Shown: one piece after another, positions 12,199 through 21,839 of the stretch
How the letters are laid out: every line of letters begins with the position of its first letter
Position numbering within the stretch: the stretch's first letter is position 1
Assembly: GCA_038373885.1 (NCBI GenBank)
Contig: JAWZYV010012265.1
Location: 1-64,000, forward strand
Length of the DNA stretch: 64,000 nt
Origin: Cheiracanthium punctorium
Lineage: Eukaryota; Arthropoda; Arachnida; Araneae; Cheiracanthiidae
Reading direction: 5' to 3'
Notes under the pieces: generated by a model
The model's input: only the letters and a program-made list of their open reading frames with translations
The model's database searches: none
Told to the model about the DNA's origin: nothing
Translations under genes and position numbers: made by a program

Positions 12199-12599
12199 GA
12201 GTCCATATATAGAGAGGGAGAGAAACGACAGTCTCTGTATTTTATGTGCTAAAAAATTAATAAAAATAACCAAAATATTTAATCACTGAGTGTTTCTAGT
12301 TTACAAATTAAATTGAGTAAAAGTGGACAAAATGGATGATATGGACAAAATGGTATTTTGTCCGGGACAGTTTTTCCAGGATTTTTCGGGCGTTTTTTTT
12401 CACCCCGGATGAAATCGGACAACCCTGATTTGGAAAGTAAATACCAATTCATCGTAGCGCCGCGACAACGCTATGGCTGGCGTTCTGCGCATGCGCATTA
12501 GTCTTCCTTGTTCTCTGGCTCTCAACTGATGCCATTTTGATTGCTGTACGTTGTGTTTTCAGTTTGCGGTGCTCATTTAAAATATTTAAAACATTTACT

Positions 12600-13010
12600 T
12601 ATCTCGTCGACTGTGAGATTCGTGCTATAATTCGATTTTTGAACGCAAGGAATGTGCAACCGGCTGAGAGGAATGCTCAGTAAAGAAATTGTGTTGCTCC
12701 ATGACAATGCTCGGCCCATACTGCTAGTGACACTCAAACGATGATTCGACAGTTTCGTTGGGAGTAGATCGTTTGTCCGCCGTACAGCCCAGACTTAGCA
12801 CCGTCCGACTACCATTTGTTCCTCCACATGAAGCGCGAGCTAGGCAGCAAGCACTTTGGATAAGACGATGAGGTGAAAAATGCTGCGGAGTCGTGGTTAT
12901 CGTCATTGGCAGGAAGTTTCTATGAAAAAGGTATACCCGCTACAAGTACAGCTGGTAACCCGCTACAAGTGTTTGAAAATTGGCGGAAACTATGTAGAAA
13001 AATAGTTTAA
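12600..13010 (+). pseudogene. Internally deleted mariner transposase
   Basis: The first part encodes LVDCEIRAIIRFLNARNVQP, the start of a mariner helix-turn-helix. It then jumps at about 12660 directly into the C-terminal catalytic half: VLLHDNARP (second catalytic Asp), YSPDLAPSDYHLF (third Asp of a DD34D triad) and a terminal VFENWRKLC segment ending at the stop at 13010. The central several hundred bases, including the first Asp, are missing. There is a frameshift after HDNARP and a stop in GSKHFG*DDEV, where mariners usually have Trp or Tyr. This is a dead internal-deletion derivative. I could not recognise its terminal inverted repeats. Confidence 0.85.
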
Positions 13011-13769
13011 AGTAAGCTCTTTCATGTAAAAATAAAACTGGCTTGGAAAAAAAATTGTTTTTACTAATTTTTTTTTCAAAACGGTACTTACCGAATTCGC
13101 AACGTATTTTATATATTTATTTCATGCAAAATGTCTTATTTTGCTCTTGGGGATAGACATATTTTTTTTTTCAACTGTAAATTTGGAAAGTTGAAAATAC
13201 TAAGTTTAGTTAACATAGCATCTATGCATTAAATTTAATATTTTAATTAAAATCTCTGATAATACCCACTGATGATGAAATGTTTGAAAATAAATTTATA
13301 ATTTAAATGAATAAAATGTTGAATGTGTGATTATCACATTTATGTTAATTTGTATTCCATGCTTGATTTTTCTGAATATTTAAAAAGTATGCCCATGCCA
13401 TAGATCATACTGATCAAATATTTTCCTTACTTTTCCTTCTTTCCGTTGAAAATCTAAATTTATTACACAGTATCAGCCGCTTAATGAAATCACATTCGTT
13501 CCGAGCTAAATTAATTCTAATAAGCGGCTGATTTTTATATGCGTCGAACATTATTCGAACCCAAACAGGCTGTGTCGCGCGTTGCCATTTCCTAAACTCG
13601 GAGAGAAATTATACAGTAACGCGACTAATAATTTTAATAAATAAAGTTAATTAATTTCAAATTTATTAATTATTCATTTAAATTGTATATAATCTAGCAC
13701 ACCTGTCGCTGTGCAGCCCTCTCCGAACACAAAGGAAAAACCAGCCAGATAAATCTTAACCCTTTAATA

Positions 13770-14563
13770 GGGCTATCACACTGAGAAAAATCCGACCAAC
13801 TCTCCTTGCAAATCAAGTTTCCGGCTGATTTTCTCAGCCGTTACCTTGACGACCACGAACTCCAGCTTTTTCCTTTCCGAGGAAAAAATCCGAGTCGGAC
13901 GAAATTTCGGCCAATCAGAGTACTTTTTCCTGCTACGTCATAAGCAATTTCGAGCAATGGCGACTATGTTCGAAGCTTGGCAGCTTGGCTCGATGTCAGA
14001 ATCACGTGTAAATAAAATTATGGCCGCGTTCAAGTGGACTTTGGAATTAGAGATTGCTGCCCATCCGATGCTGCCGAAATTGCTCCCGATCCGATGTAAA
14101 TATACCAACGCACGATAAGTAAAATAAGAACCTGCACGCCAAATCAGCGATGCGATGACTATTCGGCGTCGGAGAGAGTTTGTTTACATTTGCAACCCTT
14201 AACCCATTCGTGCCTGGATATTTTTGCGACTTTCTTCGATTTTTGCTAACACCAGCAGTAATCGATAAATTTCTGATGTCAACTTTTTGATCAAGGGATG
14301 ATTTCATTTAAAATCATTATGTATAAAAGTTGAAATGTCAACATCCCGCTTGGCCATATTAAAATGTTTTGTGGAATTGAGGTTCAATACTCCCGAATAA
14401 AGGCTCGGAAAAATAAATAACGTTTTCGAATGATAGCGAAAATTCCGTCCCCAAAAAGGGACGCTAGGTATAAATGGGTTAAAGATAACCACGCCTTCAA
14501 GTCCATCAGAAAAGTTGGTCCAGCGCGAAGTTGCTCGGATTTTCCCTTTAGTGTGATTTTCCC
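13770..14563. mobile_element. Harbinger-like MITE carrying a nested piggyBac-like MITE
   Basis: The left end reads GGGCTATCACACTGAGAAAA, then ATCCGACCAACT. The reverse complement of the right end reads GGGAAAATCACACTAAAGGG, then AAAATCCGAGCAACT. These are about 35-bp imperfect terminal repeats. Excluding the nested insertion at 14199-14482, the element is about 510 bp. The superfamily call rests on the GGG(C/A)-start and CACACT motif and is weak; no clean 3-bp duplication is preserved. A 90-codon open frame at 13846-14118 matches nothing I know. Confidence 0.55.
14199..14482. mobile_element. piggyBac-like MITE flanked by TTAA
   Basis: TTAA at 14199-14202 is followed by CCCATTCGTGCCTGG. The opposite end, read inward from TTAA at 14479-14482, gives CCCATTTATACCTAG. 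TTAA duplication with CCC-starting termini is the hallmark of piggyBac transposition. The interior (276 bp) is non-coding. It sits within the 13770-14563 element and so is younger than it. Confidence 0.75.
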
Positions 14564-14754
14564 TTTAGTGTCAAAAAGTATTCATTATATCCAACTAGTG
14601 CAAAACTTTTCTTCGTGAATTTTTATGCGCTTTAAAATGAGATCTGAACGAAGTTCGTACGTTGAAGTTTGTACGAAGTGTCAATGTCTCTGATTTTTCT
14701 TGAAATAATAAAAATTGGATTTTGAGAGTAAACACGTAATATAAAAAACGGCCT

Positions 14755-15190
14755 CTGATCAACTTTCGTGAAATTTGGTATGTAGGTTTTATTGGTGTCA
14801 CTAGTGAAAATCTACTAACAATTTTTTTAATTAAAAATGTAAATTTAAAAAATTAACTTCTTTAAAATTTTAACAAAAATAAAAATGACCTAAAAAGGGT
14901 CATCTTTGGGTAAAAAAAAATAGAAGTATACCAAATTTCAAATGGATTAAACTAATATTTCTTTCTGTGGAAATGTTCAAACTTGGGGTGTTCAAACTTG
15001 GGGTGTTCAAACTAAATTGCATTTGCAATATATAAAAAAAAAAACCAGCTCGACCTATTTTGTTGAAAGTTAGTATATATGTAGGTAGTCCTTTTGATGT
15101 CACTAATAAAAATCTACTAAAAGTTTTTTTTTAATGTTGAATTTTAAATTAAAAACCAATTATTTCTCTAAAACTAATGAAACTTTTTTT
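14755..15190. repeat. Diverged direct repeat, about 290-bp period
   Basis: A block containing TATGTAGGT, GATGTCACTA/GGTGTCACTA and AAAATCTACTAA appears near 14780-14820 and again near 15078-15120, each followed by T-rich and AAATT-rich sequence. Between them, at about 14978-15014, TGTTCAAACTTGGGG is repeated in tandem. No coding function seen. Confidence 0.6.
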
Positions 15191-15691
15191 ATTTTGACTG
15201 TCTTCAAACACTAGTTTTAAAACTTATGGACCCTATTTTTAAAACGACATTTGCAAAAGCGATTGCAGCCATCTTTCAACTACATACATTTGACATTTCA
15301 AATCTTTTAGTCTTCAATTCATCGCTATAGGTGATTCCAACTGCAGGACGAAAATTTCAATGAATGTATGACAAGTGAGAATGTACTTCACTTCAACGAC
15401 TTTATGAATGAAAAGTTTAATTTCGCAAACCATGCAACCTCTTCTGTAGCCTGGTATGTAAGATGATCGACTGAGGTTTCTTGATCGGCAGGGTGCGCCG
15501 CTTACGTGTTCATATCCCGTTGAGGAAGACAAACATTCTTGCTAACTCCTCTCTTAATTTTGTGATACATAAACGAGCATACTTAATACGATAGTTCAGA
15601 GCTGTTGTTCTTTTCCTTAAATTATTATTTTTTTAACGCTGATATCTAATAGAAACTTCTAAAAAGCATTAAAACCGCCCTCGTCCGAACA

Positions 15692-15770
15692 CGAATGTTT
15701 TTTTTTTTTTTTTTTTTTAGCACTCGGGTGCTATTTCTTTCAAGCACGGGATTTTTGTCTACGCGGCGCG
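15692..15770 (+). repeat. T-run plus AGCAC-GTGCT hairpin block shared with 40652-40715
   Basis: A run of T is followed by TTAGCACTCGGGTGCTATTT, a 5-bp-stem hairpin, then ATTTTTGTCTACGC. Positions 40652-40715 carry the same order (T run, TTAGCACTAGGGTGCTGTTT, ATTTTTGTCTACGC). In both places an EEP endonuclease fragment follows, so this is a conserved part of the same mobile family. Confidence 0.7.
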
Positions 15771-15808
15771 CCGTAGTCACTTTTCCGTTTGATTCATGTT
15801 TTCTGCAG

Positions 15809-16349
15809 AGTGATTTGATATTGCTAACGGAAACATGGACTATCCCTTCAGATGATTTTCAAATACCAGGATTCACTTTGGTCGAACGGATAGACAGTGG
15901 TTTCCAAAACAGAAAGCCATCTGGAGTTATGATTTTTATAGAAGAAAACTTTATAAAAAGAATATGAAACACTTTACCCGTGCCAGATCCATGGTATTTA
16001 AATGGTCATTGCGTATATTCAAGATAAAGTGAGATTTGCAGTTACATACGCTAGTCCTCGAATTTCTTAGGAAGATAAATTAGACACTATATTCGAAGCG
16101 TTTCTTAAGGAGGACTATTGTAAGACTGTTTTAGTAGGAGATTTTAACATAGAATTAAATTACGATCAAGGATCCGATTTCATAACTGAAATGGATACTT
16201 TAGATTTTCCAATACGCACTCATCCAAAACATTTCACCACTAGGAGCCAAACAACAATGGATGCAATTCTCAGCAACAAAATTATGCGAACAGCAGTCTA
16301 TATGTGTACTTGCAGTTATCATTTTCTTCTATATGGAAGAATTGATTGA
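15809..16349 (+). pseudogene. Endonuclease/exonuclease/phosphatase (EEP) domain fragment
   Basis: The frame gives SDLILLTETWTIPSDDFQIP (the TETW motif with the catalytic Glu), a Gly-Phe-rich stretch, stops near 15966 and 16068, then VLVGDFNIELNY (the catalytic GDFN motif), TTMDAILSN and a terminal CSYH. These are ordered EEP-fold motifs of the transposon-borne endonuclease class. A T-rich tract ending in TTCTGCAG just before 15809 looks like a splice acceptor. The frame ends soon after the SYH motif and I see no reverse transcriptase downstream. An endonuclease at the C-terminus, as in Helentron-type Helitrons, therefore fits better than a complete LINE. That assignment is inference; the domain call is firm. 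Confidence 0.8.
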
Positions 16350-16493
16350 ATAGATTTTAAGAAAACTGGAATTCTTCCAGCCGAGTGCGTAGATAAAATC
16401 TAGAAAAGTTTCAGTTTTTTTTTTTTTTTTTTTTTTTTTTTACTGACCAAAAAAGTATCTGATATCATTCGAAAAGTCTGCCACTCTCTGCAC

Positions 16494-16883
16494 GATCTAA
16501 TGCATATAAACGACGTAATTCATAACGAATGTATTGTTGCTACAATTTATTTCCAATATTCCAAATGAACAACAGACATTATTTTCAAGTAAATTGCATA
16601 AAATTTTAAGAGGGAGCCGTTTATTAATTCCATATGTGTCGATTCAACGTTAGAGATATGAAATAATGCATAAATAAAAAAGAAATTTTAAGATAAATTT
16701 AGTTTAAACTATTGAAACAGAGACTGTGCCTTCTCAAATTCTGAGTGCTTTTTTCTAATACTTTAGTTAAAATTTTATGCCGTCTACTTGAAAATGATTT
16801 TAAGTGTTCATTACGGAATATTGGAAATAAATTGTAGCAACATTACATTCTTTATGAAATACGTCGTTTATAGTCTTTAGATC
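16494..16883. mobile_element. Long inverted repeat, probable MITE
   Basis: Arms of about 110-115 bp pair with each other: 16494-16610 and 16765-16883. Both contain TATAAACGACGTA, then ATTGTTGCTACAATTTATTT or ATGTTGCTACAATTTATTTC and CCAATATTCC, ending in a GCATAAAATTTTA-type block. Identity is roughly 80%. The loop of about 150 bp is AT-rich and non-coding. Target duplication not determined. A T run lies just outside the left arm. Confidence 0.65.
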
Positions 16884-18279
16884 ATTTTAAGGATTTAGTT
16901 TTATTTTTATTTATTTATTTTTTTTTAATGTAATTGGAATTACGCAAGAAAAATCTTTAAATATTAAAGAGTTGAAGTAGCAATCAAATTGGTACTAAAA
17001 ATATATGCATCCTTTACAATTTCTTTGAATTTTAAGCAATATTATTCAAATAACTAAGAAGTTTAAAAATAATCAAATACAACGCACACACGTTTTTTAT
17101 TTCAAGAAAGTTTTCTTTAAAGTAAGATTTATCACACGTGCCACCAAGTGCAAGCACATAAAATAAATTCCAAATGGAAAATCAATAAATATCTGTGAGT
17201 TATATTCAAAACTCCATTCCTTTCAAAAATTGTTTCAAAAACAGTAAATTTTAGATTAATATCATATTTTTTTCTCTTGAAATAAGCAAAAGGTTCAAAG
17301 TTGCAGATAAAAAGAAACTAAAAATAAAGAGAAATCTTTTCTTTTTTCCACTATCATCTGTTAGAATTGAAGCGCTACGTGAAAATGCGCCCCCAATAAT
17401 CTCAGTCCATTATTTATTTAGTTCCCTTCATGCGCAGATCACTTCCACGCATTGTGAACGCCTGAATTTTTAAAGCTATCATTAACCTGATCGCAGGTAT
17501 ACGGCCGGGTTATATAATACGTTTATAACGTTCATGTTTTATGATTTTTTTTTCTCGTTTTTTATTTCATTTTTGCTTTATGCAATTGGTGAAAGAAGTC
17601 TTCCAAGTGTGTGTTCAGTCTAAAAAAAGGAGCTGTTCAATTGACTAGCGTATTGGTTTAAGGCCGTTAGTTTAACATGTTAAAATGTACTTTAGATCGA
17701 CGTGACCGTTGTTCAAAAAGTTAGTTATGAATTCGAACCGAATCCAATTACTTTAAGCGCAACCACCAAAAAAAAAAAAAATTTATTGGAGATTAGTAGG
17801 AATTTGTAATGTTCTTTGAAGTGAGCAAAAAAGAAAAAAAAAATTACACCGAAAAATATTTTGTGCATTTTATAATATATAATGTACGTGACGGATATTT
17901 CCAGTGTCTTTTTATTTTTAAGCAATGGTCGCGAAAGAATCTGCTTCTAGTTTATTGCATTATGAATAAACCATAGAAGATAATGAAATTGGAACTGTGA
18001 TTTTTCTTTGTGTTTATGTGCAGTTTGTAAGGGAAGTGGAGGAAGCATTACACGCCCTGTAGATGATAGAGCACTCTAATTTTCATCAGAATCGTCAGAA
18101 ACACATATAAATTGCATAGAAACTTGAATTCGAAAAGGAAAAAATGGTTTTCTAACGTAATTAGCTTTATTTCTTTGGTTGAGTCGAAATCTGATTCAGG
18201 TAATTATCTCTCGATTTTCACGATAGACACGTTCCTAGAAAAATCCAGCAAACTATAAATCATGTCAAACAAGACTATA
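16884..18279. other. Non-coding AT-rich stretch
   Basis: No gene, SINE or paired terminal repeat recognised. ORFs are under 70 codons and dominated by Phe, Lys and Ile runs. Confidence 0.5.
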
Positions 18280-18388
18280 CCATGAAGCACATGCAGGTTC
18301 GCGGAACGTTTATAGATGTTCAGAGACTACCACTAAACGTTTCCCGAACGTTAATAAACGTTCAGCGAATCTGTGTGTGCTGCCTGGG
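18280..18388. mobile_element. 109-bp palindromic MITE, AACGTT type (copy 1)
   Basis: The left arm is CCATGAAGCACATGCAGGTT then CGCGGAACGTTTA. The inverse of the right arm is CCCAGGCAGCACACACAGAT then TCGCTGAACGTTTA. Internal AACGTT palindromes fill the short centre. Length and layout match the element at 26082-26190 exactly (109 bp, an AGCACA motif close to each end, internal ACGTT). It is too small to code for anything. Confidence 0.65.
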
Positions 18389-19386
18389 AAATAATGATTT
18401 AAAAGAGTTGTAACATTTTAAATGTTCAGCATTTTAAAAGTTAACTAAGTAATCTTTCTTTTTTTACTCGTTTGTTAATGCAATTAACATTATTTTACGC
18501 TTATGTGCTTCATGTTACTTACCACATTCACCGACGAAAAATACAACAATCATAAAATTTCGCAAGCATTTCTTTTATATGTATTGTATAAGAAATGGGT
18601 CATTCTCAGTAACGCTACAATGCCGTCTTTAAATTTGTGTGTGTTTTTTTAAGTTTATTTTTTTACTTTAAATTATTATTGGCTGTTAAACTAATTCTTT
18701 TAGAAAATTTTTAACAAACTTTTCACATTCCAAATGAGAGACTTTAATTCAAGTAATTTACTTACGTGATCCTCAGTTTTCGCATAAGACTTATTAAACT
18801 CCTTGAATGCTTTTAAGTTTTATGCAGGGTTTTTAATTTATTAGTCACCTAATTATTCCAACTGAAATAGAATAAACAAATTTTGAATTGTTTATGTATC
18901 TTTTTAAGGATTCTAATAGTTGGTGGTGTACTTAAAAAGGTTTATATAAAATCTCAGCATTAAAGCTTTGTTCTCAGTCTTCTGGCGTGTGTGGTGTCCT
19001 TAAGGTTATCAGAGAGACGAGATACGAAGCTGGGAAAGTTCCATTCTATCCTATGGGAAAATCTATAAAAATGCTACCTTACATCATGAGCAGCTATTAA
19101 TGTTTTTTCGCTGCCTCTCAACTACTGTCACAATGTGCCTTTCCTGAGTATTTCCCCTTATAGTGTTTTTAAATATTCAGTGAAAGATAGTAAAACCAGT
19201 TTTTCAAATTTCATCTGAATGTTTAAAATATTGACAGAAATAAAAAGTCCGAATTTTACAATAAGCACCATATGCACCGTGTCAGGTATCAAGTGCTAGT
19301 ATCTAGACGGTGGGAAAAAAACAGAGACAAAACATCAGTAATGTAGATGCTATAAGCGAAACAGTTTCCCCCGTAAGATAACATAG
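18389..19386. other. Non-coding stretch
   Basis: AT-rich sequence without recognised genes or paired repeats. A somewhat more balanced patch around 18960-19150 cannot be assigned. Confidence 0.45.
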
Positions 19387-19625
19387 GACCTGTCCGCACC
19401 ATGGCCGAGTGGATAAGCTACTGAACATGGAAGACGGCTGAAGTGTAAAGGTCCCGCGTTCAGCGCCCACGCGCGGCTGTCGATCTAGCAGTGTGGAGTT
19501 TTGATCGGTTTTCCAAATTTAACATGAATACGCGTTAGAAACACTTAAAATGTCCTCCAACCAAGAGATTCCCCCGTAGATAGATGCCCCTTCAGCAAGC
19601 TTGTCAAAACACAAAACGAATAACA
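19387..19625 (+). mobile_element. tRNA-like sequence, probable tRNA-derived SINE
   Basis: TGGCCGAGTGGATAAGC at about 19403 is an excellent polymerase III A box of the class seen in Leu/Ser tRNAs. About 60 bp downstream a degenerate B box lies in GGTCCCGCGTTCAGCGCCC. The downstream body has no tRNA acceptor-stem closure, so it is not a functional tRNA gene. The extra 130 bp suggest a SINE body, but the 3' end is uncertain. Confidence 0.5.
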
Positions 19626-19643
19626 TGGGACTTCGCAGTTAGT

Positions 19644-20040
19644 TGTTGTTGTTGTTGTTGCTGCTAATGCCCTCTGGCAACCGCGTTGCTGTGACAGATC
19701 CCCCTATATAGGCAGGCGATGGGCCGAAGGAGCGGCTTCCATTTCAGTGAGCCCCAGTGGGAGGAAGTCCGTCTTAGCTCGGGATCCCGTAATTTTGAAC
19801 CAATTCCAGAGGAGGGACCAACCCCCTGAAATCGGCACCCCCAGAGGTATCGTTTAACAACTTGGAGGACTTTGGAGCCACGACGGATTTTACGTGCACC
19901 AGCTCCCATTAGCGTACACGGTTCCACAGCGGACGGGCCGAGAGGGGGAAGTCCCTCCCAAGCACTGGCCAAGCCAGATGCTGCTTCACTTGCCGTGTTC
20001 TTATGGGAACGGAGTTTAGCGCCCAGTCCACTGCGGGACT
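19644..20040 (-). mobile_element. SINE with (CAA)n tail, copy 1, 10-bp TSD
   Basis: On the minus strand the element runs from AGTCCCGCAGTGGACTGG to a tail of repeated CAA (GTT on the plus strand). It is flanked by CGCAGTTAGT at 19634-19643 and 20041-20050, an exact duplication. Variable-length TSD, a simple-repeat tail and an absence of coding point to LINE-dependent retrotransposition. It is homologous over most of its length to 24322-24680. No convincing A/B box pair is seen, so its 5' origin is unknown. Confidence 0.85.
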
Positions 20041-20050
20041 CGCAGTTAGT

Positions 20051-20689
20051 CTTCGATTTAAGGATATTGCCTTAATGATGTATTTCAGAAACATTGTGTG
20101 ATTTTGGTGCATAAATATATAGAAAAAGATAATTATGTCAAGTACATCAAAATTTTCGGAATGTCTCTTTGCAATCTGTACTTTTCACTGAAGTAAAGAT
20201 AAACTAGCGTCAGTTGCAAAACTTTTGGAAAGAATTCTTAAAAATCGAAAATTTTACTGAATGTGCAACACTAAAATCTTTTGCTATGCAATTCCACATT
20301 CAAGAATTTTTTTCTAAAAGTTTCATTAAAGGCACAGCTTTTTTTTTTTTTGTTGTTGTTGTTGTTATTTTAGTGTTTGGTTCAGCTTATAAAGAATCAT
20401 CCTAAGTGCAAACCGAGTCCCTTGTACACTTAGTTTATTTTATGTACCAAAATCGTGAAGCAGATCTTGTTTCTTCGACATACACCCTTAAATCCTGCTT
20501 TAAGCCTACTCTTGGTGAAGGCAACTTTCCATTCTGAACAAGTTTATTTATTTATTTATTTTCTTAATTCATATTACTTTATGTTTGGCTATCAAAATTA
20601 GAATACCGCGCACTTTCTGGCTTTCTTACAAATTTTATTTGCAATTACAATATGTATATTTTTGTCATTAATATAAATATATTTAAATA
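20051..20689. other. Non-coding stretch
   Basis: Nothing recognised except T and GTT runs near 20340-20370. Confidence 0.5.
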
Positions 20690-20697
20690 CCTTACAC

Positions 20698-20809
20698 CAG
20701 CGATTATCAACCTTTTTAACCTCGCGCCCCCCAACAAAGGCTTGCCCCCCTCCTGTAAACGCTCTGCGCCCCCCTTGGGGGGTCGCCTCCCACAGGTTGA
20801 GAAACGCTG
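20698..20809. mobile_element. 112-bp hAT-type MITE with perfect 8-bp TSD
   Basis: The ends are CAGCGATTATCAACC and GGTTGAGAAACGCTG (imperfect inverse). The interior is C-rich on the left and has CCCCTTGGGGGG in the centre. The flanks CCTTACAC at 20690-20697 and 20810-20817 are identical. It belongs to the same family as 31183-31492. Confidence 0.9.
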
Positions 20810-21721
20810 CCTTACACTATTTGTCTTTCAAAATTAGTATTGAATATTACTCACTTTCTGGCTTCCTTTCAAAATTTTATTTACAACTACTAGAAGTATT
20901 TTTTTTTCGTCTTTGTATATACCTTATCAAAATTATTATTATTGCAATTTTAATTATTTTGTATTGCTTATTATTGTATATTATTTTGTATATATTTTGT
21001 ATTATTATATGCAATATGTAATTATATTTCTGATATGTACCTATAATATGTAAAGTAAAAAAAAGTAAAGAAAAAAAAGTAAAGTGAAACTTCAACTGCC
21101 GTAAAGTGAAACATCAACTGCAAGTTTCCCTAAAGAATGGTTTGCTTCAGGAGCACAAAAAGTCTTAAACCATGTAGGTAGGCTGCTCCTGAAGTTACTT
21201 TCCTGTACCTGTTTAGCTTCCGTGTACTGATATCTAACTTTCCGCAGGATGCAATGTTTCATTCAACGCCATTGCATTTTTGCAGCTACAAAACCGAACA
21301 GCTTGAGCAGCTTCCCAAGCTTCTCAAACTTTGTAGGTTACTTAAACATTTTGTCCCGACGTGGTGCTGAAAAAAAAAGTGTTAACACATTCCCTCCTTT
21401 AAAAAAATCGGCATATAATACTTCCACCATCTCAAAATAAGTAGTGAATTCCCACCACTAACTGAGTTTATTTCTTTAAGTCGTTTTTACTGTGCATGTC
21501 TTTAAAATCTACCTGATATAAATGATCTTGTATCCCTTTAATTTCATTTTCATATATTAAGTAATATGAATTTTATTGATATTATCTAATACCCCTTTTA
21601 TGATGTATCATAACCTATAATATTGAGCTATTTAAAGTTGGCCCAGACTCCTTTAGGGAATATTTGTATTCCTTTTTTTGTGTGTATATATAAATATATT
21701 TATATATACTGTACTCCTTTT

Positions 21722-21834
21722 AAAACTTGTATGGGGAATGAGGTCCCCATACAAGTTTTGAATGGGTGGGCAATGGGTGGGCAATTTACATGGGTGGGCA
21801 AACCCATACCCCCTGTATGGGTTTGCCCACCCAT
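21722..21834. repeat. Cluster of two strong hairpins and TGGGTGGGCAA repeats
   Basis: Hairpin 1: 16-bp perfect arms AAAACTTGTATGGGGA (21722-21737) and the inverse (21744-21759) with a 6-base loop. Hairpin 2: 20-bp perfect arms (21790-21809 and 21815-21834) with the 5-base loop CCCCT. TGGGTGGGCAA occurs directly repeated between and within them. This may be the rearranged end of a mobile element. Confidence 0.85.
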
Positions 21835-21839
21835 CACCG

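Larger units (their letters stand above)
8617..12427 (+). mobile_element. 3.8-kb hAT-like element with 8-bp TSD
   Basis: The left end is CAGGGTTGGTATTTTGTCC. The right end reads ...GGACAACCCTG, whose reverse complement starts CAGGGTTGTCC. Both ends contain GTCCGGGAC-type sequence further in. Flanks are ATTCGGAA (8609-8616) and ATTTGGAA (12428-12435), a 7/8 match fitting an aged 8-bp hAT duplication. Inside are diverged CATCTAGTGG repeats (9123-9560), AT-rich filler and a broken BED-finger frame (11686-12198). The N-terminal finger lies only about 230 bp from the right end, so most of the transposase is missing and the copy is non-autonomous. Confidence 0.75.
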
